DNA of 42,919 nucleotides from Nemertoderma westbladi (Eukaryota > Xenacoelomorpha > Nemertodermatida > Nemertodermatidae). Both the position numbers and the translations under genes were made by a program. Position 1 is the stretch's first letter. Each line of letters begins with the position of its first letter. The notes under the pieces are model-generated. The model was not told the origin of the DNA. It searched no databases and worked only from the letters and a program-made list of their open reading frames with translations. Positions 31,656-42,120 of the stretch are shown here, piece after piece. The stretch spans positions 1 to 42,919 of the forward strand of contig JAUCBJ010000299.1 of the NCBI GenBank assembly GCA_032718475.1. Reading direction: 5' to 3'.

Positions 31656-32370
31656 ATAATCCTTTTACTTTGTTGCAGGAGTGCATCATTGATTCCCCTT
31701 TTCCCAAAGCAAGCAATGTGCGGCATTCAATGTGTCAATTTGCTTTAAACGAAGTTTTGACCTGTCTATCCTGAATGGACAGGAAGATTAGTTGGGGATT
31801 TCCAATCTTCATTCTTAGGATGTGAGGTGTCAATCATTGCCGCGCGCTTTGGATTCAGCAGGATCGCCTTATTTTGCACCTCAGCTAGGCGACCCCGCTT
31901 CCTTGGGTTATCTCCGCGTCATCTGTCCATCTTACAATTTCATGATGATAAGAAGCAAATCTAATTTAATACCACCACCCGAGTGGCTCCTCCAGTTCGC
32001 TATAAGTTAGTCGTACAGTACTCACTCCTCCATCTCTTATTCCGCGGCGCTCGCGATGCTTCGTCCTGCGTTTGAGCGGCTCGGATTCCGCGTGACACCT
32101 GTCAATCAACGCAGCTCCGCTTGCAAATTCTAACCGAAGAATCGAATTTCTGCCTTCTCGGAGTTGTTATTAGGGATGCAGAAATGCGCGAATGTCTGTC
32201 ATTCCCCCTAATGCCTGTTGTACTACCTCCTTCGGCATAAAGCCAAATAAATATCCTGCTTCTCCAATTGTTTTTGTTTGCTTTTATGACCTTGATTGGG
32301 AGCTCTCAGTATTAAATCACATGTGTAATTGACAGCCCTCTCTCATGCTAACTAGGATTTACTCTTTTAT
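31656..32370. promoter_or_regulatory. Unique island 6, the largest candidate enhancer block
   Basis: About 700 bp of balanced, non-repetitive sequence. It has GTGTCAATCA (31827-31836), exact CTGTCAATCA (32099-32108, the reverse complement of TGATTGACAG), TGTCAATTT (about 31734), AATTGACAG (about 32326), the palindromic CCTGTC..GACAGG (about 31762-31783), the NF-kB-type GGGGATTTCC (31794-31803), CCCATTGT-like and TATGACCTTGATTGG (a nuclear-receptor half-site, about 32285). It lies 8 kb downstream of the NET gene. Confidence 0.45.
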
Positions 32371-32640
32371 TGCTGGAGTGATGTAGGCCTATGTAGATAT
32401 AGGCCTATAATAGTTTCGACAATCGGAATGAGATGCTTAGCTAGACAGCTGTCGAAATGTACCGGACGACCGGCAGTTCAAACAGGGGGTATGAATCATA
32501 AATCATAAAGGTCTGATTTTATAACCAATCTTGAATAAGGTCTGACAACAACTTCTACTATAATCGGCCTGTTACATTGCAGCTGCACATTGAGATGCTA
32601 TGTTGGCCTAACAAAATTATTTTTTCCACCATCATGCAAT
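32371..32640. other. Non-coding gap before the LINE remnant
   Basis: Two TAGGCCTA palindromes 16 bp apart (32384 and 32400). Otherwise nothing. Confidence 0.5.
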
Positions 32641-34440
32641 CATAATTGGCGTGCTGCATTGCATTGTGTGCATTAAGAATGCTATGCCGGCTTATCAACG
32701 AAATTACGCCGCCACAACTCCCAATCTCCCATTTTTTCGTGAGATTTTCCGCATCTTCAAGGCCAGTTTCCTTTAAGCGGTGTCTCAAGAAAGTCATGGG
32801 CTGTCTACCATGCTTATTCACTCCATGAGGCTGCCAAAGTACAAGATTATGCACTGGCTGGTCCTCACGGCGAAAGCAATGTCCTGCGAAGCGCTCACTT
32901 GGTCGCCACTATGTCGCCCACGAGGTTGCCCACTGCGACCGACGCCCACTTTGGTCACACACTTTAGGTCGCCACTTGGCATTTTTAGTTATATTAGGCC
33001 CATATACAGAAGGTAATACTGAACAGATTTACAATATTATAATATTCTGGTCAGCATGAATATATTATTTATCAGCTGAGCTTTTACATTTTTGGGAATA
33101 ATTAATTTCTACTGGCATTTGCAGAAAGTGCACGGGCTGGTCATCATGGTCCTCCCTGCGAAGCAGAGTCGGCGTTGTTCTAGTGTCAAGCTTGGGGGAA
33201 CCAATGAGACACCTCCAATGTTATATAGTGTCTGGTTGGAGATGTGTGCATTGTACTTGACACAAAGAACCCGGCGTAGCATTCTTGTGAATGTGCCATC
33301 CAGAGATTTGGTGTCCTCAGCATTTAGATCCCAGCCTGGACTCCCATAGAGGACCACTGGAACTACTGCTGCTCTAAATAATCGGACCTTAAGTTTCCGA
33401 TGAATTCTATGTGACTTAGAAATCCTGGAAAGCCCATTCAATGCTGCCCATGCCTCTCCCTTACGTACTCTCTACATGCTCAAGCATACTATCCGTTGTT
33501 CATATGCTCACACGATCAGACATTTCCTGGGAACTTTCGAAATTAACTGTCCAAGGGTTGGGCCATCTTGGAGTTAACAAAAAGACCAACAACACCAAAG
33601 GCAGCCTTTTCTAATAAGCTAAAGAGCCGTTGGGTTCCCTCTAGTGATTCTAGGAGCTTCTGGTGCCAGTAGGTGTGTGGTGTTACCATCACCCCATCGT
33701 CATTATGATAATCTAAGGACATAGTAGAACATAGTCAACCACAATTATGAATAAGAATGGTGCAAGTGCGTCACCCTGGAGGACTCCCCATATAACCATA
33801 TAACGATTGGATCTGTGTCACCATCAATGTAGACGCAAACGTTGTCGAACCATCGTATAGTGATCTGATGATAATTTCCTCAGGAATCCCATATAATGAA
33901 AGTATGCTGAACATACGTGAGCGAGAGACTGAATCAAAGGCCTTGAAGAAGTCAACAAAGATACCAGCCGCCCGTCTCTCTTTTTGAAAATATTCAATTA
34001 TCCTTCTGCTAAAATGCCAAAACGGGCTCCATGGTCCCACGACCTTTACGGAACCCATTCTGATTTCCACGTAGCACTCTCTCAACAGGATCACTGAAGC
34101 GATTTAATAGAATTCTATTGTATAGCTTTGTAACAATCGAGATCAACGAGATTCCACGAAAATGAATGTGTTAGGTTGCCCTTCAATGGAAGTGGCACAA
34201 ACTGATTTGATTTAATTTCTTGTGGACTCATTTTTTCTGTACATGTCTATTAAGATGAGGTGAAGGAGCTCCAGACACTGGTATTTTAAAGACCTCACGG
34301 GGAACACCATCTACTCCACAGGCACGATTGGTCTTAATGCTCTTTGCAGCAGCCTTCACTTCTGCAAAGGAGATATCGCCAATGGGAGTATCTGTGAGTA
34401 CAGACTGAGACACTTTTACTTCTATAAAGTTTTCATGCAA
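32641..34440 (-). pseudogene. Degenerate non-LTR retrotransposon (LINE), reverse transcriptase region and 3' end
   Basis: Read on the minus strand the order is canonical: the start of the RT region with RACGVDGVPREVFK (about 34330), VDFFKAFDSVSR (about 33980), LQGDALAPFLFIIVVDY (about 33770-33720), a NDDG remnant of the YxDD box, a LYGSPGW thumb-like segment and MLRRVLCVKYN (about 33300), then FAGHCFRREDQPVHN and NKHGRQPMTFLRH..ETGLEDAE near the C-terminus (about 32900-32760). Several frameshifts and stops divide it; about 240 bp of unrelated sequence (about 32905-33105) separates two pieces that overlap in content, suggesting an insertion or two nested copies. No endonuclease is visible upstream. 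It is certainly inactive. Confidence 0.9.
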
Positions 34441-35390
34441 TACCCTGTTATTATAGAGGAGTCATTATTGTCTATGATTGTACAAGCTGATACATGGAAG
34501 TTTATGCGGTTCGCGATCAAATTAAGAGGAAGTGACAATTTCAATTTCTAAGTTACGCGAATGAGAGCTGCAACTATGTGATATTCTATAAAGTTTGACG
34601 GTAGATTTGGACTTTAAAACTTTGAGATTTGGAGACGGACAATTCGGACTTTTCTTCGGAATTTTTATAGATTTTTTAAAAATGTGAACATGTTTTATAC
34701 ATAGTTCAGAAACGTTTTCAACATAGTTCAGAACACATTTCAAAATATCTTTAAAACTAGATATTCTTTAAAAAAAGGAAAAAACATAATTTTGGTAAAG
34801 GTCGGAATTGGCCCAGTCCATTTTCACAGAGTCTAGGAGGATCGGTGAGAAAATGGGAATGTGGGAAGATGGGAAAGTGAATGGGAATCATAGCTGTATT
34901 AATCTCGAAATGTGTCGCATAATATGGCATTCAAAGCGGACCATAAGAACCAGTAGGACACTTGATTTATTTTTCACTAAGATGTGAGCATCCCAATCTT
35001 AAACCTCCTGCAACACCGAAAGAGTATGTAGTCCAAACCCGAATGTTAATGTGAATAATTCCAAGAGACGCATTTGGGCGGTTGGTTGACAGAGCGATAA
35101 ATTTATGCCAGTTTGTAAATAAAGTACTCGGATTTATTTTCTTTCGGACTAATACACAATACATCTGGCAATCATTGTTACCATATAAGCAACTTAGTCT
35201 GAAATAGGTCGTACAGACATTCCGACTAGACAGACAGTCAGTCAATAAAATCTGCACTATTCCATTTCTTTATTGTAAATATAAGAACCCTGGAATATTG
35301 CCAATCAATGTATCTAATGACTTCACACTGCAAACATGCTAAACAATAAAAACACATATATTAATTTACTTTCCAACTTGAATTTATACG
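34441..35390. other. AT-rich non-coding stretch
   Basis: Contains short direct repeats (CATAGTTCAGAA twice, about 34700 and 34722). No gene recognised. Confidence 0.55.
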
Positions 35391-35617
35391 ATACTAGCAG
35401 GCAATACCCGAGGCGGGTTACCCAGTATTTCCCACTACCAGTATAGGCTTACTGGCGTACCGGTACCAGTATAGGCCTACCGGTACCGGTACCGGTACCG
35501 GTACTGAAGTGAATTAAACTTTTCGAAAAGTGGCCTATAACGACCGCTGGTTAAAGTTATACACACATGCCAAGTCCCAGCGCAATCCCTCGGCCCGTTT
35601 TGGAGGAGTTCGAACAC

Positions 35618-35648
<31 letters not shown>

Positions 35649-35675
35649 ATTTGATTTTTATAGGTATAGATTATC
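35391..35675 (+). mobile_element. RTE-tail-like dispersed element with ACCGGT and GAGA microsatellites
   Basis: Starts ATACTAGCAGGCAATACCCG and contains CATGCCAAGTCCCAGCGCAA and CCGTTTTGGAGGAGTTCGAA, then (GA)n, CAGACAGA and TTTTTATAGGTATAGATT. This order (ACTAGC..ACCCG, a CCAAGTTTCA-like word, CCGTTTTGGAG, CAGACAGA, TATAGAT) is the layout of a very widespread short invertebrate repeat usually linked to RTE-type LINE tails. It is interrupted by (ACCGGT)n at about 35458-35505. Assignment is from memory of the layout. Confidence 0.5.
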
Positions 35676-35687
35676 AATTTTGCTGTT

Positions 35688-35740
35688 CTTTGCGTCGATT
35701 TTCCCCTGGAGAGGGATGTATATTGATTGCGTCAAAAGTC
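35688..35740 (-). mobile_element. Poly-G MITE fragment
   Basis: TTTGCGTCGATTTTCCCCTG, GAGAGGGATG and TTGATTGCGTCAAA match, in reverse, the left part of the copy at 29780 (ATTCATCCCTATCCAGGGAA, TTCGACGCAAA). Confidence 0.7.
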
Positions 35741-36140
35741 CGCTTATGTGCCAAATCAACTCCAATATGATTTCGACATCAGAGAACATTTCAATTGGTA
35801 TAGAATTACAATGGGTCCCTTTATCTAACCTACAGTACCTTGTACTGAAAGATGAGTTTATCTTACACGAGATGGTTTTACTATCTCTTTGACGTTGTTG
35901 GGAACAGCAACACCTCTGTCGATGTTCAGTAATCACCCCGTCAACGACGTACACATGATGATGAACCTGATCTAACTTACAAAATCTTGTGATGTGACGG
36001 CGCATCGTATACCTAGAACCCCGGGATCCCTCCACCATCGACATTAGCCGATGTAATTTTGAAATAATTTCTATTAAAATAATATGGAAATAATCTAATA
36101 ACAGACAACTTTGTCTAGAAATAACTGGAAGTTTATCAAT

Positions 36141-36344
36141 TAAATTATTAAGTAATTAAATAGGACTAAGGATGATCCAACTCTATAGCAAATGGAGCGG
36201 AAAAAATGAAGTTAGTGGTTAGCATACCTGAACGTTTATCGGGAGACGCGGGTTCGATCCCCGCTGGTGGCGAATTCATTTTTTCCGCTCCATTTGCTAT
36301 AGAGTTGGATCATCCTTAGTCCTGTTTAATTACTTATTAATTTA
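36141..36344. mobile_element. Foldback element with a tRNA-like Pol III core
   Basis: Two 70-bp inverted arms (36141-36210 and 36275-36344), identical over the inner 49 bp and with two mismatches beyond, enclose 64 nt (36211-36274). The core has an A-box-like TTAGTGGTTAGCA, an anticodon-arm-like CCTGAAC..ATCGGGAG, and a perfect T-arm GCGGG-TTCGATC-CCCGC with B-box GGTTCGATCC (36251-36260). No conventional acceptor stem exists; the inner arm bases AAAAAATGAA and TTCATTTTTT take its place, and the T6 run (36279-36284) would act as a Pol III terminator. Confidence 0.9.
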
Positions 36345-37193
36345 TACAATCTATGGATGTTAAACACATATACTTTATCAATAAAATCTTCAATTTTACT
36401 TGTACATACCATCACACATTACTTTCAGTTTTGGTTATATATAATATATTTTATAATAGTTCCTTATTATGTATTGCATGTACTTAATCTAATAGTAAGC
36501 TTTACTATCACCAATTCTCAGCACGCTGTTGTTCCGAATACCTCCGGCTTATTCCATTCTACAGTACAAACTACTGACTCCGGTGTCTCATATTGTGTTT
36601 CAAGTAGCTAACCTAATTTACTCCCGTGATATTACACCACGACTGCCGCGCATAGAGGCATGCGTTTGCGGGCTATCGCGTGGATACTAGCAATGGCTTC
36701 ATCGGAGGATAAATAATTATATCAGTAAGATATCTGCAGTTAGTAACCCATATAGCTATAAGGCCTAGGTCCACCTAAGTGGCATTGTAAGTAGCTCGTA
36801 CATACATAGGCCACTAATGAAATTGATCCGAGTTAAGTTGGTTCATTTGGCATTCTCTCTCTCACCGTCTCTGTTTGAGGAAATTGTTTGCTGAGTTCGA
36901 ATCTCATTCTAAAAGTTTTCATCACTGTTGATTAAAAGTAGTAGGGGGTTGAGGTTGAAGATGGGATGGATTGGCAGGTGGGATTGTTTGTGGGATTGAA
37001 TAGGGTTTTCGGCTATAGAGGTTACGAGACTGGGTCCCAAATTCAGTCCGTGTATGTATTTTTGGAAGGAAACCTTAATTAAGCCCATGGGAAAATGGAC
37101 GCATAATAAGGATTAGGTTTAAAATAAGATCAGCTTTTATTATATATATACTATGAGTTTGTAATATATAATTTTTTTTCATAATTTTCATTA
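36345..37193. other. Non-coding stretch
   Basis: AT-rich with some GC-balanced parts. No gene or repeat recognised. Confidence 0.5.
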
Positions 37194-37433
37194 GAATATA
37201 AGGCCCATGCGAAGAATACCAGGTTTTCACCAAAAATACAGGTTACAGAAGGGCTGAATCTAACCAAAACAATAAACAAATTAGTATATGTACAGGTTAT
37301 AAGACAGAAATAAGCGATATAAAACACTTAATAAAGATAAATTAAAAAAATAAAAAATCTTCATATATAAAATTCCAATAAAAAGTCGACCGAAAAGTGA
37401 AATCCTGGTATTCTTCACATGGGCGGAATATAA
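37194..37433. mobile_element. 224-bp inverted-repeat element with an 8-bp target-site duplication
   Basis: The element (37202-37425) has terminal inverted repeats GGCCCATGCGAAGAATACC and, in reverse, CGCCCATGTGAAGAATACC, extended by AGG and TTTCAC. It is flanked by the direct repeat GAATATAA at 37194-37201 and 37426-37433. An 8-bp duplication fits hAT-like transposition, although the ends lack the usual CAGGG-type start. A second copy lies at 18152-18383 in opposite orientation. It contains TAACCAAAACAATAAA (37261-37276). Non-coding, hence non-autonomous. Confidence 0.92.
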
Positions 37434-37813
37434 AATCTTAAAACTATATAAAACCTCCCACGTACAGGATATAAAATTCATGCTATTGGTTTTTCATTTT
37501 CATTGCTTGAAGCTCTGTTAGTATTTTGAGGTGGACGCGTGTCTTATTTCACCCCTGAGTCTTTGGTGTTCTAATTATTTATTACAGGATCTATTGATGT
37601 GGCACTAATTGTAATGTGATACATGAGTTTTACCATATTGAGCTACGGATATGCGATTACTATCAACGTCGCTCAAAATAATCAGTCAGATCGTAATTAC
37701 TTACACATTAGTAGTCTGTGTTTGTTGGGCATGAACACCAACACCGCCTTCGTCTACTGTTTAGAAAATGTTAAGCATTATAATGATCGTAGTTGATTTA
37801 CGATATTTACAAT
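37434..37813. other. Short non-coding gap
   Basis: No identifiable feature. Confidence 0.5.
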
Positions 37814-40106
37814 ATACATAGATGGGCCTCATACATACATATATGGGCATCATACATACATATATTGGCCTCATACATACATATATGGGCCTCATACATA
37901 CATATATGGGCCTTATACGTACATATATGGGCCTCATACGTACATATATGGGCCTCATACATACATATATGGGCCTCATACATACATATATGGGCCTCAT
38001 ACATACATATATGGGCCTCATACATACATATATGGGCCTCATACATACATATATGGGCCTTATACGTACATATATGGGCCTCATACATACATATATGGGC
38101 CTCATACATACATATATGGGCCTCATACATACAGATATTGGCATCATACATACATATATGGGCCTCATACATACATATATTGGCCTCATACATACATATA
38201 TGGGCCTCATACATACATATATTGGCCTCATACATACATATATGGGCCTCATACATACATATATGTGCCTCATACATACATCTTATACATACATATATGT
38301 GCCTCATACATACATATATGGGCCTCATACATACATATATTGGCCTCATACATACATATATGGGCCTCATACATACATATATTGGCCTCATACATACATA
38401 TATGGGCCTCATAGATACATATATGGGCATCATACATACATATATGGGCATCATACATACATATATGGGCCTCATACATACATATATGGGCCTCATACAT
38501 ACATATATGGGCCTCATACATACATATATGGGCCTCATACATACATATATGGGCCTCATACATACATATATGGGCCTCATACATACATATATTGGCCTCA
38601 TACATACATATATGGGCCTTATACATACATATATGTGCCTCATACATACATATATGGGCCTCATACATACATATATTGGCCTCATACATACATATATGGG
38701 CCTTATACATACATATATGGGCCTCATACATACATATATTGGCCTCATACATACATATATGGGCCTCATACATACATATATGGGCATCATACATACATAT
38801 ATGGGCATCATACATACATATATGGGCCTCATACATACATATATGGGCCTCATACATACATATATGGGCCTCATACATACATATATGGGCCTCATACATA
38901 CATATATGGGCATCATACATACATATATGGGCCTCATACATACATATATGGGCCTCATACATACATATATGGGCCTCATACATACATATATGGGCCTTAT
39001 ACGTACATATATGGGCCTCATACATACATATATGGGCCTCATACATACATATATGGGCCTCATACACACAGATGTTGGCATCATACATACATATATGGGC
39101 CTCATACATACATATATGGGCCTCATACATACAGTTATTGGCATCATACATACATATATGGGCCTCATACATACAGATGTTGGCATCATACATACATATA
39201 TGGGCCTCATACATATATATATGGGCATCATACATACATATATGGGCCTCATACATACAGTTATTGGCATCATACATACATATATGGGCCTCATACATAC
39301 AGATGTTGGCATCATACATACATATATGGGCCTCATACATACATATATGGGCATCATACATACATATATGGGCCTCATACATACATATATGGGCATCATA
39401 CATACATATATGGGCCTCATACATACATATATGGGCCTCATACATACATATATGGGCCTCATACATACATATAAGGGCATCATACATACATATATGGGCC
39501 TCATACATACATATATGGGCCTCATACATACATATATGGGCCTCATACATAGATATATGGGCATCATACATACATATATGGGCCTCATACATACATATAT
39601 GGGCCTCATACATACATATATGGGCCTCATACATACATATATGGGCATCATACATACATATATGGGCATCATACATACATATATTGGCCTCATACATACA
39701 TATATGGGCCTCATACATACATATATGGGCCTCATACATACATATATGGGCCTCATACATACATATATGGGCCTCATACGTACATATATGGGCCTCATAC
39801 ATACATATATGGGCCTCATACGTATATATATGGGCCTCATACATACATATATGGGCCTCATACATACATATATGGGCCTCATACGTACATATATGGGCCT
39901 CATACATACATATATGGGCCTCATACGTACATATATGGGCCTCATACATACATATATGGGCCTCATACATACCTATATGGGCCTCATACGTACATATATG
40001 GGCCTCATACATACATATATGGGCCTCATAAGTACATATATGGGCCTCATACATACATATATGGGCCTCATACATACATATATGGGCCTCATACATACAT
40101 ATATGT
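37814..40106. repeat. 21-bp satellite array
   Basis: About 109 units of GGGCCTCATACATACATATAT. Common variants are GGGCATC, TTGGCC, GGGCCTTATACG and GTGCC. One register break occurs at about 38278-38290, where the unit is shortened. At 39060-39310, AGATGTTGGCATC and AGTTATTGGCATC variants alternate with spacing of 105 or 126 bp (5 or 6 units), a local higher-order repeat. Because 21 is a multiple of three and no unit contains a stop in most frames, very long ORFs appear on both strands (up to 800 codons of a YMGLIHT heptapeptide); they are artefacts. Confidence 0.98.
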
Positions 40107-40335
40107 GGGGGGGGGGGGGGGGGGGGGCAAATCAAAATTCATCAGTCTCCATCGGAAAATCGATGCAAATAACAGCTGAATACTCCCTAAAATAAAATTG
40201 TAAGCTATTCTATTGATTTTAGTTTATTGTTTTGGTAACCTATTCCTTTCCCATAATTGATAATTGAACATTGAAACGAAATAATGCTTCGCCAAGATGA
40301 AATTTGCATCAAGTTTTCCCCCTTGACTATCTTGC
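40107..40335 (+). mobile_element. Poly-G-bordered MITE, copy abutting the satellite
   Basis: The G21 tract (40107-40127) directly follows the last satellite unit. Then come AATCAAAATTCATCAG, GATGCAAATAACAGCTGAAT, TTTATTGTTTTGGTAACC (about 40223), CCTTTCCCATAATTG and TTTGCATCAAG. Diverged relative to the copy at 29780; the TGAGACAGT terminus is lost on the satellite side. Confidence 0.85.
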
Positions 40336-40735
40336 TAACTGTGCTTTACCCACTCACGGCCGGCCCTATTGCTATAGTATTTCCAACTATACAGTTGCTG
40401 TTAATCACAGCTCAAGCTCACCCTTATTGATTGTAGTCTCCCAATGAAGGGTATGTATATAATTTACTACAAACGCATATATGCATGTGAAAACGATTTG
40501 TATTAATGCAATAAAATCAAACTCATAAACGAGAGTTTATCAATTGAACTAGTAGAGACTGCAATTAGCTATCTCACTCAAGAATTAAAAGTCATCAACA
40601 ACTACCGGTAAAAGTAAACTAATAAACTAAAACCTCATTAGCAAAACGCATCAAGGGTTATATATTTAGGTATATATACCATTATATGTTCGTGTTGGCA
40701 AGAATACTTCTATCTCAGGGCGTGGTACATATATA
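40336..40735. other. Non-coding stretch
   Basis: AT-rich, no gene recognised. Confidence 0.5.
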
Positions 40736-41200
40736 ATCTCCCAGGTTTTCAACAACGGCAGCTGTCACTACCTAGCGCAATTCAAACCGAAGATAAATTA
40801 TCAACAAATCCGTTAGCATTGACAGTTACCAACCTGGGGAAACAGTTAAATTTATTATGGTGGAGTGACAGACTGTCAGTAGTCATGTGATTACCGGTCA
40901 ATGGGATGCTTCTATGTGTAGGCGCGAGTCAAGCAATGGTTTTTGACGTTAACGCGGCCAGCGTTACCACCCTCGCTCCCCAAACCTATTGCGATTTGGA
41001 TTTTAGCGCAGCGTTCGTTCCCTTGTAAACCTGTCAATCCCATTGTTTGCGCGGATAAAAGAACCCGCATACAATTGACACCTGGCGTAATTGAAAATTG
41101 TTGTTAATAACCACATTTGGTTTGACGGGCTGATAAGCCCAGACTTGATGAATCTCGACTTATCATCTTTTAATTTGTAAAGAAATTCGCCTTAATGCAT
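40736..41200. promoter_or_regulatory. Unique island 7 (candidate enhancer)
   Basis: Balanced, non-repetitive. Rich in TGACAG/TGTCA cores: CAGCTGTCAC (about 40759), ATTGACAGTTACC (about 40818), GACAGACTGTCAG (about 40868-40880), CTGTCAATCC (41031-41040) next to CATTGTTTGCG (a SOX-like core), and AATTGACACC (about 41074). It lies about 17 kb downstream of the NET gene. Function is inferred from motif density. Confidence 0.45.
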
Positions 41201-42120
41201 AAAGGCCTGTAATATATGAATTAGCTAACTGTTATTATTAAATAGTCTCAACTTTCACCACCTACATTCATTCACTTCATATCGAGTAATTATTTAATGA
41301 ATTAACTAACATTATCGCGATCTGAAATCGCTTCAATTCATTATCTTAAACTCGTTCAAACCAAAAACACAGAGCTGTTGTTTATGTTACCTTCAGGTCG
41401 AATCCCGCAATAAGGAAATGTTTTGCTCTGTTATCTCTTCTAAATCGTAAATCAACTTTAATCATAAATTTTTCAAAGCCTTACCATTCCCTTAATAACG
41501 ATTTCTGCGTCAGTTGTTATAATTAGAAAGCGATCAACTAAAGTGTAACTGTGCTATTTTATCTCGTTTATTGTTTTGGTTACAATGACTTCGTTGTACT
41601 GCAGTCTGTTGATCGTGATATTCGAAACCCACCGAGTGAATTCTATGTAACTTTTGAACTTTCTCAACTAAAACGCATACCAAATGACTGACAAACAGAA
41701 ATAGAAAATAACAATACTGATTAGGCTCAGTTTTTTACTTCATTGTGCATAATATGCTAAGGCGCATACTTCGTGGCTAGCCCCGCCATAATAATAACAT
41801 ATGTGTCATCACAATTCCCTATCATATAGTCATAAGAATTTTGATAATTGTTATAATTATGAATAATGAATTGTGATGATTGAATGTATTAATGAATAAT
41901 AGAGTATTTGGTAAAACCTTTTATGAGTTATATTACTCATATTTCATGTAATTGTCTGATTTACTGAGTGTGTCAGGGGTCATTTGGCCCCGTTTAGGGA
42001 CCCTTAGGGTAAAGTGGAATGTGTTTAGTTCTTAGCTAATCAATGAAACACAAAGCATATGCTTATTGTAGATCGTGAATCCATTAAACTCTTGCGTCTG
42101 ACTATTTTAATAACTTCGGC
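41201..42120. other. AT-rich non-coding stretch with MITE-core fragment
   Basis: TTTATTGTTTTGGTTA at 41567-41582 is the exact 16-mer shared by the short elements, with similarity to the 24588 copy continuing on both sides. ATATGCTAAGGCGCATACTT and CGTGGCTAGCCCC at about 41753-41785 form the third copy of the dispersed CGTGGCTCGCCCC motif. 41250-41500 contains several TAAT-type homeodomain cores. No gene. Confidence 0.55.

Noticed and set aside
36203-36284. Functional tRNA gene
   Set aside because: The T-arm and both promoter boxes are good, but there is no 7-bp acceptor stem of its own and it lies in the loop of a long inverted repeat.
37793-40195. Very long ORFs on both strands (up to 800 codons)
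   Set aside because: They are produced by a 21-bp tandem repeat, a multiple of three without stops. Open frames exist on both strands simultaneously and consist of one heptapeptide.
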